A stretch of DNA of 64,000 nt from Streptomyces sp. NBC_01707 (GTDB taxonomy: Bacteria; Actinomycetota; Actinomycetes; Streptomycetales; Streptomycetaceae): contig NZ_CP109190.1 in the NCBI RefSeq assembly GCF_041438805.1, forward strand, positions 1,922,001-1,986,000, read 5' to 3'. Of this stretch, positions 36,231-45,976 are shown piece after piece. The position numbers were made by a program, and so were the translations under genes. The notes below the pieces were generated by a model. The model was not told the origin of the DNA. It ran no database searches and was given only the letters and a program-made list of their open reading frames with translations. Position 1 is the first letter of the stretch, and the number at the start of each line of letters is the position of its first letter.

Positions 36231-37760
36231 ATGTCCATATCCACTTCGGCCCAGCCGGGCGCGGAGGCCGACCCCCAGAAGGACGAGGAGCAGCGGCTGC
36301 GCGAACTCGGCTACCAGCCGGTGCTGGCCCGCCGCATGGGCGGCTTCGGCAACTTCGCCATCAGCTTCTCCGTCATCTCGATCCTGTCCGGCTGCATGAC
36401 CCTGTACGGCTTCGGCATGTCGACCGGCGGACCGGCGGTGATGCTGTGGGGCTGGGCCGGTGTCGGCCTGTTCGTGCTCTGCGTCGGCATGGCGCTCGCC
36501 GAGGTCACCAGCGCCTACCCGACGTCCGGCGCGCTGTACTACATGGCGGACCGGCTCGGTGGCCGCAAATGGGGCTGGTACACCGGCTGGTTGAACCTGC
36601 TCGGCCTGCTCGGCGCGATCGCGGGCATCGACTACGGCGCCGCACTGTTCACCGGCGCGCTGATGAACCTGCAGTGGGGCTTCGACCCGACACCCGGCCA
36701 CACCATGATCATTTTTGTCTGCATCCTGCTGCTGCACGCCGTGCTGAACCTCTTCGGGGTCCGCCTCGTCAGCGTTCTCAACTCGATCAGCGTGTGGTGG
36801 CACCTGGCCGGCGTCGCCGTGATCGTCGCCGTGCTGGCGATCGTCCCCTCGCACCACCAGTCGCCGTCGTTCGTCTTCACCGAGTTCGTCAATGACACGG
36901 GATGGCAGAACCCGCTCTATGTGGCGGCGATCGGTCTGCTCCTCGCGCAGTACACCTTCTGTGGATACGACGCCTCCGCCCACCTGTCGGAGGAGACGTC
37001 GAACGCCTCGGTGACGGCGGCCCGCGGCATCGTCCGCTCGATCTGGGTCTCCTGGATCGCCGGGTTCGTGCTGCTCGCCGGTCTGACGTTCGCGATCCAG
37101 GACTACGCGGGCACCCAGGACACCGCCACCGGTGTCCCGCCCGCCCAGATCCTGATCGACGCGCTCGGTACCTCGGGCGCCACCGCCATGCTGCTGATCG
37201 TGATCGCGGCCCAGTTGTTCTGCGGCAACGCCGAGGTCGCCGCGGCCAGCCGGATGGTGTTCGCGTTCAGCCGGGACAACGCGCTGCCGGGTTCGACGCT
37301 GTGGCGCAAGGTGAGCGCCCGCACCCAGACACCCGTGAACGCGGTGTGGCTGTCGGTCGTCGTCGCCGGCCTGCTCGCACTTCCGTCCCTGTACTCCGCG
37401 ACCGCGTACGGTGCGGTGACCGCGATCAATGTCATCGGCATCACGCCCGCCTATGCGATCCCGATCTTCCTGAAGCTGCGCGCGGGCGACCGCTTCCAGC
37501 GCGGCCCCTGGCACCTGGGCCGCTGGTCGAAGCCGATCGGCTGGATCGCCGTGGCGTGGGTGGCGATCGTGACCGTACTGTTCCTGCTTCCGCAGTCGTC
37601 GCCGGTGACCATCGACTCGATGAACTACGCCTCGATCGCACTGGTGGCGGTCCTGGTACTGGCCACCGTCTGGTGGTTCGTCGCGCGCGGTTCGTACGGC
37701 ACACCGTCCGCGTACGGAAACGCCCGTGAGCAGGCGGAGATCGCGGCGGACATCGTCTGA
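36231..37760 (+). CDS. APC-superfamily amino acid permease
   Basis: 509 residues from ATG 36231, preceded by GGAGG at 36218-36222; the ATG at 36216 overlaps that ribosome site and is rejected. About 12 membrane helices. GGFGNFAISFSVISILSGCM and TLYGFGMSTGGPAVMLWGW (residues ~36-80) are typical of the GABA/choline permease branch (GabP/Hnm1-like); EVTSAYPTSGALYYMADRLG is the conserved helix 2-3 motif. Imports an amino acid, GABA or choline-like solute with protons. Confidence 0.93.
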   Translation: MSISTSAQPGAEADPQKDEEQRLRELGYQPVLARRMGGFGNFAISFSVISILSGCMTLYGFGMSTGGPAVMLWGWAGVGLFVLCVGMALAEVTSAYPTSGALYYMADRLGGRKWGWYTGWLNLLGLLGAIAGIDYGAALFTGALMNLQWGFDPTPGHTMIIFVCILLLHAVLNLFGVRLVSVLNSISVWWHLAGVAVIVAVLAIVPSHHQSPSFVFTEFVNDTGWQNPLYVAAIGLLLAQYTFCGYDASAHLSEETSNASVTAARGIVRSIWVSWIAGFVLLAGLTFAIQDYAGTQDTATGVPPAQILIDALGTSGATAMLLIVIAAQLFCGNAEVAAASRMVFAFSRDNALPGSTLWRKVSARTQTPVNAVWLSVVVAGLLALPSLYSATAYGAVTAINVIGITPAYAIPIFLKLRAGDRFQRGPWHLGRWSKPIGWIAVAWVAIVTVLFLLPQSSPVTIDSMNYASIALVAVLVLATVWWFVARGSYGTPSAYGNAREQAEIAADIV

Positions 37761-37795
37761 CGCGACGGCTGTCGGTGCCCCTTCGCGCGCCCTTC

Positions 37796-37828
37796 AGGCC
37801 CTCCTGGACCCTCCGGTCGGGAGGGCCT
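37796..37828. terminator. Hairpin between convergent permease genes
   Basis: AGGCCCTCC (37796-37804) and GGAGGGCCT (37820-37828), 15-base loop, lying between the APC permease stop and the TauE/SafE stop. Probably a bidirectional terminator. Confidence 0.7.
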
Positions 37829-37847
37829 TGTCGTGCCGCGGGTGCGC

Positions 37848-38615
37848 TCAGCCCACGAGCAGCTGGAGGCCGCCGAGCACGGTCGCGCCGATCACCAGTC
37901 GTTCGAAGAGCTTCTGGTTGATCCGGTCCACGCACTTGCGGCCGACATAGGCGCCGGGAACGACGAACAGCAACATCGCGGCGTCCAGCAGCAGCGACCG
38001 GGCATCGATGAGGCCGAGGCCCACGCTGAACGGCACCTTGGAGGTGTTGACGATCAGGAAGAACCACGCCGACGTACCGAGGAAGCCGAGTTTCCGGAAA
38101 CCGGCCGAGAGCAGATAGAGCGACATCACGGGGCCGCCCGCGTTGGCGACCATGGTGGTGAAACCGCCGAGCACTCCGTACGAACGGGCCTTGAGCCGAG
38201 CCGTCCGGGACGGGCCGCCGGACTCCTCAGGGGGTTCCCCGCCCTCGGCGCCGGATCGGCGCCGCCAGACGGTGACGCCTGCCATGAAGAGCAGAATCGC
38301 GCCGATCGACGTCCTCACCGCGTCGTCGTCGGCCCACATCATGAAGAGCGTGCCGGCCACCACGCCCACGGCGACGGCGGGAAACAGCCGCAGCAGCGTC
38401 GGCCAGTGCGCGTGCCTGCGGTAGGTGAGGACGGCGAGCACATCGCCCGCGATGAGGATCGGGAGCAGTACCCCGGTGGACTCGCGGGCCGGGAGCACGG
38501 CCGCGAAGACCGCGAGACTGATCGTATTGGCACCGCTGACGGCCGTCTTGGAGAAGCCTACGAGTGCGGATGCCGCGGCCAGTGCCGCCAGTTGCCAGAG
38601 TGTGAGGGTGTCCAT
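37848..38615 (-). CDS. TauE/SafE-family (TSUP) permease
   Basis: 255 residues from ATG 38615 (MDTLTLWQLAALAAAS); ATG 38639 is an alternative, and neither has a strong ribosome site. Seven to eight membrane helices. ALVGFSKTAVSGANTISLAV near the N-terminus and GGFTTMVANAGGPVMSLYLL in the middle are the paired signature repeats of sulfite/organosulfonate exporters of this family. Transports an organic or sulfur-containing anion; substrate not determinable. Confidence 0.92.
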   Translation of the reverse strand: MDTLTLWQLAALAAASALVGFSKTAVSGANTISLAVFAAVLPARESTGVLLPILIAGDVLAVLTYRRHAHWPTLLRLFPAVAVGVVAGTLFMMWADDDAVRTSIGAILLFMAGVTVWRRRSGAEGGEPPEESGGPSRTARLKARSYGVLGGFTTMVANAGGPVMSLYLLSAGFRKLGFLGTSAWFFLIVNTSKVPFSVGLGLIDARSLLLDAAMLLFVVPGAYVGRKCVDRINQKLFERLVIGATVLGGLQLLVG

Positions 38616-38700
38616 GCCAGGAACAGATGGTAGCCGCATCCATTTTCGGGCCGCGATCGAGCCCTTTACTCAACGCCCGACTTTGCACCGACTCATCCGA

Positions 38701-38803
38701 TGTGTTGTCACACAGTCCCCTCGCTCACCAGCACAATTGACCTTATCTACCGGGTAGTTGCACGTCAGAAGACTTGACCCCGGATAGGGACGTTGTAAGC
38801 ATC
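38701..38803 (+). promoter_or_regulatory. Control region of the fucosidase gene
   Basis: Contains two small palindromes, TGTGT-TGTC-ACACA (38701-38714) and CTACCGGGTAG (38747-38757), and a possible promoter TTGACC (38775-38780) with TAAGCA 16 bp on. These suggest specific regulation of the secreted enzyme. Confidence 0.35.
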
Positions 38804-38867
38804 GGATGTCTCAGTGGGCAGCCACCGTGGCTCCACCCACACCGGCCCCGGCGAGAGGGCGACGGCC

Positions 38868-41846
38868 ATGGCATCCGTACCGCACAGCCGCACATCTCCA
38901 GCACTTCGATCAACGGGCAGACCACCCACCTCACCGGCGGGGCGCAGATGGACCCTGTTCTGTCTGTCCCTGGCCCTGGCCATGGCAGCGGCACTCCTCG
39001 GCGCACCCGCCGCCACAGCCGAGGTCCAGCATCCGCGCCAGCAGTGGATGCGCGAGTCCACGGCGGGTCTGTTCCTCCACTGGGGCATGTTCACCGCGCC
39101 TCGCCATGTCGACTGTGAAGCGTGGGAGCACGACGTCACCGCGGGCGGCTGGTCCGCCGACTACTGGATCGACGAGGCCCGCAAGCTCGGCGCCTCGTAC
39201 ATCGTCCTCGCCACCTTCCACAGCAGGCTGGGCTATGCGCGGCCGTGGCCCTCGAAGATCCCCGGCAGCTGCTCCACGGAGCGCGACTTCCTCGGCGAGC
39301 TCGTGAACGCGGGCAAGGCCAAGGGCATCAAGGTCGAGCTGTACATGACCGATGATCCGCAGTGGCACAACGAGGTGCCGGGGGTGCAGACGCTCGACTC
39401 GGACGCGTACTCCGCGTACAAGGGCGAGAAGGTCGACCTGACGACGCGCGAGGGCTTCGGCCGATTCAGCTACGACCAGTTCTTCGAGGTGATGGAGAAC
39501 TACCCGGATCTGGCGGGGTTCTGGATCGACAACGACAACGAGTACTGGGAGAGCCATCACCTCTACGAGCAGATCCGGGCGAAGCGGCCGTCCTGGTTGT
39601 TGACCAACAACAACGAGGACACGCCGATCATGGACACGGTCAGTAATGAGCAGAAGACCGGCATGACTCCGGCGTACGACTATCCATCGGCCGCGTTCAC
39701 GCCGATGCCGCGCATCTCCGAGGGTGACTACAAGCTGCCGACCAGCGGCGACTGGTGGTACGACGGCAAGGACCACCCGGTGGACTTCCGGCTGAGCACG
39801 GGCCGGTACATCACCAACGCGGGCTCGTCCATGAAGTCGCTGATGGCGGAGACGGCGATGGTGAACGGCAGGTTCCCGCCGAGCCAGCAGGAGTACAACG
39901 ACTTCATGGCCGACTGGACCGCCCCCATCCGGTCCTCGCTGCAGGGTACCGAGGGCGGCGGCTACATGTACGGCGGGATGCAGCCCGGCTTCTGGAACGA
40001 CGGCGCGCACGGTGTCGTCACCGTCCGGCCGGGGGCGCGGACTCAGTACGTGCATGTGCTGACCCGGCCCGGAACGGATCTGGTGCGTCTGCGGGACAAC
40101 GGCTACCGGGCGACGAAGGTGACCGATGTACGCACCGGGAAGGCGATGGCGTTCAGCCAGTCCGGGGGCTACCTGACAATCCTCGGGATCGCCGACTGGG
40201 ATCCGTACGACACGGTGTTCAAGGTCGACACGGACGGCCGGCAGCGGTCCTACTACCCGCAGAACTCCCTGCGGGCCACGGCCTCGTCCGCGGCCACCGG
40301 GCACCCGGCCGCCGATGTCGTCGACGGAAGTCACGAGAACTACTGGGACAGTGACGGGAAGCTCCCCGCGTCCGTGACGATCGACCTCGGCAGCCGCCGG
40401 AAGGCGACCTCGCTCGCCGTCAACCAGCGCGAATGGTCACCGACACACGCCCGGTCGACGTTCGGCAGGCCGGAGGACTCCGCGCGGATCAAGGACTACG
40501 CCGTCTCGACGAGCGACGACGGCAGGCTCTGGAAGACGGTCCGTAGCGGGGCTCTGCCGAGCGCCCGTGGGGTCCAGTTCATCGACATCGGTGAACGCAC
40601 GGCCCGCTATCTGAAGCTCGACGTACGGAACACCTGGGCCGGTCCGCAGGCACCGGACTTCCTCGGCCGGCTCAGGATCGACGAGATCAAGGTGGCCCAC
40701 GGGGCACCTGTGTCGGGCTCGGCGCAGGTGCCGCTGGAGGCCGAGTCACGGAGCAACGACCGGGAGGGCGGTGTACGGACGTCCGAGTGCGGGGCCTGCT
40801 CGGGTTCGTCCCGGCTCGTCGGGTTCGGCGGCGGAGCACGCAACTCCGTGACGTTCCGGGACGTGACGGCCGCCGAAGCCGGGAACTACCGGCTCCAGTT
40901 CGACCACACCGCCGGATCCGCGACCTCGTTGTCGGTACGGGTCAACGGCGCCGCGGCCGTCGATGTGGCGGTGCCCGCGGGCAACCCGGACGTGCCCGGG
41001 TCCACGGCTGTCCCGGTGCCGCTGGTCGCGGGCGCCAATACGGTCGAGGTGTTCAGCAGAGAGGCCCGGGGGCCTGGCCTCGACCGGATCGCCGTCGGAC
41101 CGCTGCCGCCGGCGTCGTACGTGCCCAAGACGACGATGACGGTCGATCCGCACGGGCTGCAGTGGGTCGGCGCCGGGCAGCAGTCGGTCAAGGTGACGGC
41201 GAAGCTGCGGCTGGACGCCGACGACATTCTCGACGGTGTCCAGCTCGCCCCGAAGGTTCCCGCGGGCTGGTCGGTCGAGGGCGGTCCGGCTACGGCGTCG
41301 TCGATGCGGCTGGGCGAGACCCTCGAGGCGAGCTGGACGCTGACCTCGCCGCCCGGCGCGGATGTCGCGTCGACGACGGTGCCCGTCACCGCGGCCTTCC
41401 TGACTCTCGGCACACCGCACGAGGTGACGCAGAGCGTCGGCGTCCGGCCGCGCCCGGCTGACCGGGTGTTCATGCGCGAGGCCGAGGACTCGCGGAACAC
41501 GCTCGGCACCGCCGGTCAGACCGGCTGCTCGCCCTGCTCCGGCGGCGAGAAGGTGCGAAACATCGGGGGCAGCGCGGCTGCCGATGTCCGGTTCCCTGAT
41601 GTCACCGTGGACCGGGCCGGCACATACACCCTGTTCATCGACTACACGGTGAACGGGGATCGTTCGTTCCTGGTGAGTGTCAACGACGGAGCGCCGGTCG
41701 AAGCTGCGGTGAGCGGCATCGGGAACAGCACCCCGACGACGACCACCGTTCCGGTGACGCTCGCGGCGGGTGCCAACACGATCAGGATCTACAACGACGA
41801 GGAGTCCGCGCCCGACCTCGACCGGCTGTCGCTGGGGCAGCCGTAG
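38868..41846 (+). CDS. Secreted alpha-L-fucosidase (GH29-type) with three carbohydrate-binding domains
   Basis: 992 residues from ATG 38868 with GAGAGGG ribosome site. A signal peptide (LFCLSLALAMAAALLGAPAA) leads to a GH29-like barrel: WMRESTAGLFLHWGMFTAP at its start and the probable nucleophile Asp in LAGFWIDNDNEYW near residue 225. Residues ~475-620 look like an F5/8-type C (CBM32) domain (HPAADVVDGSHENYWDSDGK). Two CBM35-like jelly rolls follow, each with a CxxC (SECGACSG, TGCSPCSG), around residues 625-760 and 865-992, with a beta-sandwich linker domain between. It would release fucose from host or plant glycans at the cell exterior. Confidence 0.85.
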   Translation: MASVPHSRTSPALRSTGRPPTSPAGRRWTLFCLSLALAMAAALLGAPAATAEVQHPRQQWMRESTAGLFLHWGMFTAPRHVDCEAWEHDVTAGGWSADYWIDEARKLGASYIVLATFHSRLGYARPWPSKIPGSCSTERDFLGELVNAGKAKGIKVELYMTDDPQWHNEVPGVQTLDSDAYSAYKGEKVDLTTREGFGRFSYDQFFEVMENYPDLAGFWIDNDNEYWESHHLYEQIRAKRPSWLLTNNNEDTPIMDTVSNEQKTGMTPAYDYPSAAFTPMPRISEGDYKLPTSGDWWYDGKDHPVDFRLSTGRYITNAGSSMKSLMAETAMVNGRFPPSQQEYNDFMADWTAPIRSSLQGTEGGGYMYGGMQPGFWNDGAHGVVTVRPGARTQYVHVLTRPGTDLVRLRDNGYRATKVTDVRTGKAMAFSQSGGYLTILGIADWDPYDTVFKVDTDGRQRSYYPQNSLRATASSAATGHPAADVVDGSHENYWDSDGKLPASVTIDLGSRRKATSLAVNQREWSPTHARSTFGRPEDSARIKDYAVSTSDDGRLWKTVRSGALPSARGVQFIDIGERTARYLKLDVRNTWAGPQAPDFLGRLRIDEIKVAHGAPVSGSAQVPLEAESRSNDREGGVRTSECGACSGSSRLVGFGGGARNSVTFRDVTAAEAGNYRLQFDHTAGSATSLSVRVNGAAAVDVAVPAGNPDVPGSTAVPVPLVAGANTVEVFSREARGPGLDRIAVGPLPPASYVPKTTMTVDPHGLQWVGAGQQSVKVTAKLRLDADDILDGVQLAPKVPAGWSVEGGPATASSMRLGETLEASWTLTSPPGADVASTTVPVTAAFLTLGTPHEVTQSVGVRPRPADRVFMREAEDSRNTLGTAGQTGCSPCSGGEKVRNIGGSAAADVRFPDVTVDRAGTYTLFIDYTVNGDRSFLVSVNDGAPVEAAVSGIGNSTPTTTTVPVTLAAGANTIRIYNDEESAPDLDRLSLGQP

Positions 41847-41860
41847 GTCGTCGGTGGAGC

Positions 41861-41896
41861 CACCTCAGGGGCCGTTCCGCAGCGGCCCCTGAGGTG
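41861..41896. terminator. Strong hairpin terminator after fucosidase
   Basis: CACCTCAGGGGCCG (41861-41874) pairs perfectly with CGGCCCCTGAGGTG (41883-41896), loop of 8, just after the stop. Confidence 0.85.
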
Positions 41897-42092
41897 TGCC
41901 GGGCGTCCGCCGGGTCGGGTACCGATTCTCGTCCCACGGCACGAGGGGGCAGGCACTGGACCTGTTCCCGCCGCCCGCCCCCCTTTGATCTCGCGCGTCC
42001 CGCGGATATCAGGCGGTTCAGCGCGTCGGACATTTCCCGATCGTCTGCCGTTCGCGGTTCCTGGCCTCTTCTTCGCGGACCACGACCTTATG

Positions 42093-42123
42093 GAGTTCCA
42101 TGCGCCATTGAGCTCCATGCGCC
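42093..42123 (+). repeat. Pair of 14-bp direct repeats
   Basis: GAGTTCCATGCGCC and GAGCTCCATGCGCC start 17 bp apart (13/14 identical), about 180 bp before the cluster B regulator. Significance unknown; bases 41897-42092 show nothing else. Confidence 0.4.
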
Positions 42124-42195
42124 CTGCCTTCCACATCGATCGCAAGTTGGTCACGACGAGATTCGGCCGTGGAGGCCACGAAGGCCTCGGACGCC

Positions 42196-42240
42196 ATGGA
42201 CGGCGCGAAGGTGATCGCTATGCTGCGACGCAAGCGCTCG
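42196..42240 (+). promoter_or_regulatory. Promoter and LacI-like site of cluster B regulator
   Basis: ATGGAC (42196-42201), 17-bp spacer, TATGCT (42219-42224), then ACGCAAGCGCTCG (42228-42240) at about the transcription start. The 12-mer ACGCAAGCGCTC is identical to the site in the PL8 promoter, and an 11/13 match lies upstream of the cluster A regulator. Confidence 0.5.
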
Positions 42241-42293
42241 CGGGAAGCGTTCAAACGAACAATGCGCGGTGGTACGGCGAGGGGGCCAACAGC

Positions 42294-43463
42294 ATGCGGG
42301 AGCCGGTTGAACTCAGGCGTCAGCGAATCCTGTCGGTGGTGCAGTCGCGGGGTGCCGTCAAGGTCAGCGTGCTCGCCGCCGAGTTGGATGTCTCGGTGGT
42401 GACGATCCGGCGGGACGTGGAGGAGCTGACCCGGGTGGGCAGGCTGCGGCGCGGGCACGGGGTGGCCCGTCCGGTGGTCGACGCGCCGGAACCCACCACG
42501 GTTCCGGCGGCGCGGACCGAGGAGCCGGCCGGGGACGGCGCCGCGGTCGCCCTCGTCGTACCGGAGCGGCATTCGTACCTGTACGAGACGCTGCACGGCG
42601 CCCGGAGCGTGCTGGAGGAGTCCGGGATGCGGATCGCCCTGCACATCGCGCCTCAGTCCGCGGGCGCCGAACGGCCGCTGGTGGAGCGGGCGCTGGCGGA
42701 CGGGGCCCGCGGCCTGCTGATCGCCCCGCGGTGGCGCAACGCGCGCTCGGAGGAGCTGGACTACGGCTGGCTGGCGGAGGTGGGGGTGCCGACCGTGCTG
42801 ATGGAGCGGCGGCCCCGGCCGGGCAGCGCGCTGCACGCCCTGGACTCCGTCTGCTCCGACCACTGGTACGGGACGCATCTGGCCGTGGACCATCTGGTGT
42901 CGCTGGGCCACCGCCGTATCGTCCTCGCGGCCCGCGACGACAGTCCGACGGCGCGCACCATCCGGACGGCGTTCGCCGAGATCGCGGCGGCCCGTCCGGA
43001 GGTGGAGGACTGGTCGATCGTGCTCAGTTCGCCCGCGGCGGTACCCGGTCCCGGTCCGCAGCCGCCCGGCGCACCGGCCGAAGCCACGCCCGATGCCGAT
43101 CCCGACTGCGACGCCACGGCGGTCGACCTTGCGGCGCTGCTGCGCGAACGGGGCGCCACGGCGGCCGTGCTGCACGGCGACGTGGACGCGCTGATGCTGG
43201 TGCAGCGACTGACGGAGGGCGGCGTCCAGGTGCCGCGGGACTGCTCGGTGGTGGCGTACGACGATGTGGTCGCCGCTCTGGGCAGTACGCCGCTGACCGC
43301 GGTGGCCCCACCGAAGGCGGAGATCGGGCGGGCGGCGGCCGAGTTGCTGCTGTACCGGCTGGCCGGGACCGCCGGCGCCACCGGTCCGGTGCGCCGGACG
43401 GAGTTGCTGCCCACGCTGAAGATCCGCGGTTCCGCACAGCCGGTTCCCACCCCCGAAGACTGA
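42294..43463 (+). CDS. DeoR-HTH / LacI-type sensor hybrid regulator, cluster B
   Basis: 389 residues from ATG 42294, G-rich ribosome site upstream. DeoR winged helix LRRQRILSVVQSRGAVKVSV, then LAAELDVSVVTIRRDVEELT (residues ~5-55), then a LacI-type binding domain (AVALVVPERHSYLYETLHGA, GLLIAPRW, SVVAYDDVVAALGSTPLTAV). An acidic Pro-rich insertion (PPGAPAEATPDADPDCDA) interrupts the sensor domain and is absent from the cluster A paralogue. Likely represses the downstream transporter operon until an imported sugar binds. Confidence 0.9.
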   Translation: MREPVELRRQRILSVVQSRGAVKVSVLAAELDVSVVTIRRDVEELTRVGRLRRGHGVARPVVDAPEPTTVPAARTEEPAGDGAAVALVVPERHSYLYETLHGARSVLEESGMRIALHIAPQSAGAERPLVERALADGARGLLIAPRWRNARSEELDYGWLAEVGVPTVLMERRPRPGSALHALDSVCSDHWYGTHLAVDHLVSLGHRRIVLAARDDSPTARTIRTAFAEIAAARPEVEDWSIVLSSPAAVPGPGPQPPGAPAEATPDADPDCDATAVDLAALLRERGATAAVLHGDVDALMLVQRLTEGGVQVPRDCSVVAYDDVVAALGSTPLTAVAPPKAEIGRAAAELLLYRLAGTAGATGPVRRTELLPTLKIRGSAQPVPTPED

Positions 43464-43528
43464 TCGTTTGACCGCTTTAATTTTCTTCTGAGCGATCTAT
43501 TGACCCGTACCGATCAGCCGATCAGGAT
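43462..43528 (+). promoter_or_regulatory. Promoter region of cluster B transporter operon
   Basis: TTGACC (43500-43505), 17-bp spacer, CAGGAT (43523-43528), 36 bp before the lipoprotein start. GATCGTTTGACC (43462) and GATCTATTGACC (43494) form a degenerate direct repeat 32 bp apart and resemble GATCGTTTTGA (9646) and GATCGTATTGA (8439) in cluster A. Confidence 0.5.
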
Positions 43529-43564
43529 TCCCGTGTCTCGAATCAGGAGCCGCGGGAGGCACCC

Positions 43565-44932
43565 ATGCCTGGTCGACAGAGCCGTCGATCCGTGCTCGCC
43601 TCGATCGCCGCCCTGCCGCTGACGGGCGCGCTCAGCGCCTGCAGCAGCAGTGACGACGCATCGAAGTCGGGCAGCACGAGCAGGACCAGCACCATCAGCA
43701 GCAAGGGCGCGAAGCGCGCCACGCACATCACCTTCTGGTCGGCCCTGCGCGGCAGCCAGGAGGTCGTGGACGCGTTCAACCGCACCCACGACCGCGTCCA
43801 GGTCGACTTCCAGCAGATCCCCACGGGAGGCCAGGGCGGTTACGCCAAGCTCAGCAACGCGTCCCGGGCGGGCAACGCACCGGATGTCGCGACCATCGAG
43901 TACCCCCAGGTCCCCGGCTTCGCCATCGATGGAGTGGCACGCGAGCTCACCGATCTGATCGGCGACGGACTGCGCGGCAAACTGCTGCCGCAGGCGCTGG
44001 GACTGACCACTTTCGAGCAGCGCGTCTTCAGTGTGCCGCTGGACGTCGAGCCGATGCTGATGCACTACCGCACCGACCTGTTCCAGCAGTTCGGTCTCGA
44101 AGTGCCGCGCACCTGGGACGAGTTCGAGGAAGTGGCCCGGACCGTCCGCCGCAAGGCCCCGGACCGGCGTCTGGCGACCTTCGCCACCGACGGTGCCATG
44201 CAGTTCGCGGCGCTCGCCTGGCAGGCCGGCGCCCAGTGGTTCGACACCTCGGACGGTGCCTGGAACGTGTCGCTTGCCGACGAGCCGACCCGCCGCGTCG
44301 CGTCGTACTGGCAACGGCTGATCGACCAGGACCTGGTCTTCATGAACGCCGTGGACAGCCGGCAGAGTGACGCCCAGATCAGCAACGGCCAGATCCTCGT
44401 CCGGCTCAGCGGCGCCTGGGACGCCGGAGCGCAGATGAACGCCCGGCCCGCGCAGAAGGGCCAGTGGGCCGTGGCCCCGCTCCCCCAGTGGGATCCGGCG
44501 AAGCCGGCCGTCGGCACCCACGGCGGCTCCACCTTCGCGGTCACCAAGGACAGCCGGCACCCGGAGGCCGCCCTGGAGTTCATCGAGTGGCAGGTGTCGC
44601 ACCCGGACGCTCTGCGCGCTCGGCTCTCCAGTGGCAGCAGCAGCCAGTATCCGGCCGCCCCCGGTCTCGTCGCCGTCGGCCGCAAGGCCTTCGACCGGAG
44701 CTACTACAGCGGCCAGGACATCTACACGGTCTTCGAGGAGGAGGCGCACAAGATCCGGCACGGCTGGCTCTGGGGACCGCGGATGACCGCCACCGGAAAG
44801 GTGATGCAGGACGGCTTCGCACGGGCGGGCGGTGGCCAGGGTTCGTTGATCGACTCGGTGCGCGCCGCTCAGCAGGGCACCATGCCGGACCTCAAGGCAC
44901 TGGGCCTCGCCACCACCGAGCACAGCACCTGA
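43565..44932 (+). CDS. Sugar ABC transporter solute-binding lipoprotein, cluster B
   Basis: 455 residues from ATG 43565 with GGGAGG ribosome site. Tat-like lipoprotein signal SRRSVLASIAALPLTGALSAC, Cys ~28. ITFWSALRGSQEVVDAFNRT, then RAGNAPDVATIEYPQVPGFA and VPRTWDEFEEVARTV place it in the CUT1 family next to the cluster A protein. It captures an oligosaccharide for the permeases that follow. Ligand contacts clearly differ from A in the loop after the first strand (WSALRGSQ versus WTWTLGAK), suggesting a different glycan. Confidence 0.95.
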   Translation: MPGRQSRRSVLASIAALPLTGALSACSSSDDASKSGSTSRTSTISSKGAKRATHITFWSALRGSQEVVDAFNRTHDRVQVDFQQIPTGGQGGYAKLSNASRAGNAPDVATIEYPQVPGFAIDGVARELTDLIGDGLRGKLLPQALGLTTFEQRVFSVPLDVEPMLMHYRTDLFQQFGLEVPRTWDEFEEVARTVRRKAPDRRLATFATDGAMQFAALAWQAGAQWFDTSDGAWNVSLADEPTRRVASYWQRLIDQDLVFMNAVDSRQSDAQISNGQILVRLSGAWDAGAQMNARPAQKGQWAVAPLPQWDPAKPAVGTHGGSTFAVTKDSRHPEAALEFIEWQVSHPDALRARLSSGSSSQYPAAPGLVAVGRKAFDRSYYSGQDIYTVFEEEAHKIRHGWLWGPRMTATGKVMQDGFARAGGGQGSLIDSVRAAQQGTMPDLKALGLATTEHST

Positions 44933-44983
44933 CCCCGTTCGCCACTTCCCACGTTCCCAGCAGCAGAGAGGCAGGTGACACTC

Positions 44984-45976
44984 ATGACCGCCCCCGCTCC
45001 CACCCCCTCGATCACCCCCGCGCACCCGGCGAACGCCCGGTCGGCCGCGGCGCCCGCGCGCTCCGCCCGCAGGTCGGCCCGGCGCCGTGAACTCGGTGCC
45101 TGCGGCGCCCTGATGACACCGTTCTTCGTACTCCTCGTGACGGTCTTCCTGATCCCCGTCGGAACGGCCGTCTGGCTCAGCTTCTTCAGCGACGACCAGC
45201 CGGGGCTCGGCTTCGGCCCGGAGCGCACGGTCTTCGTCGGACTGCGCAGCTACACGGCCGTGCTCACCGACCCGACGTTCCTCGGTGGCCTGGCCACCGT
45301 CGTCCTCTACTGCGTCATCTACATCCCCGTGATGGTGATCGCCGCGCTCGCGCTGGCGCTGCTGCTGGACTCCGGGGTGGTACGGCTCCGCTCCTGGGCC
45401 CAGCTCGGTCTGTTCCTGCCGCACGCCGTGCCCGGCATCATCGCCGCCGTCATCTGGCTGTATCTGTACACGCCAGGGCTCAGCCCGGTGATCGACCTGC
45501 TCGGCAAGGCCGACATCACCGTCGACTTCCTCGGCGTGCACACCGTCCTGCCCTCGATCGTGAACATCGCCCTGTGGAGCAATCTCGGCTACAACATGGT
45601 GGTCTTCTACGCCGCCCTGCAGGCCGTGTCCCACGAGGTCATCGAGGCCTCGGTCGTCGACGGGGCCGGACCGGTTCGTACCGCGCTCCAGGTCAAGGCG
45701 CCACTGGTGCGTTCGTCCATCGTCATGGTGGCGATGTTCACCCTGATCTTCGCGCTCCAGCTGTTCACCGAGCCGATGCTGCTCAGCCAGTCCACCCCGA
45801 TGATCAACTCACGTTTCTCGCCCAGCATGTACATCTACGACGCGGCGTTCACCCGTAACAACTACGGCCTGGCAGCGGCCGCCTCGGTCGTCCTGCTGAT
45901 CTGCACGATCGCCCTCTCCTACGGCGTCACCCGCTGGACCAACCGCGCCGATGCCCCCGAGGAGGACGCCCGATGA
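44984..45976 (+). CDS. Sugar ABC transporter permease (MalF type), cluster B
   Basis: 330 residues from ATG 44984, with AGGTGA five bases upstream; GTG 44975 is an alternative. Pro/Ala/Arg-rich cytoplasmic tail, then six helices starting LMTPFFVLLVTVFLIPVGTA. EAA loop HEVIEASVVDGAGPVRTALQ. Paralogous to 11147-12106. Overlaps the next gene by ATGA. Confidence 0.94.
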   Translation: MTAPAPTPSITPAHPANARSAAAPARSARRSARRRELGACGALMTPFFVLLVTVFLIPVGTAVWLSFFSDDQPGLGFGPERTVFVGLRSYTAVLTDPTFLGGLATVVLYCVIYIPVMVIAALALALLLDSGVVRLRSWAQLGLFLPHAVPGIIAAVIWLYLYTPGLSPVIDLLGKADITVDFLGVHTVLPSIVNIALWSNLGYNMVVFYAALQAVSHEVIEASVVDGAGPVRTALQVKAPLVRSSIVMVAMFTLIFALQLFTEPMLLSQSTPMINSRFSPSMYIYDAAFTRNNYGLAAAASVVLLICTIALSYGVTRWTNRADAPEEDAR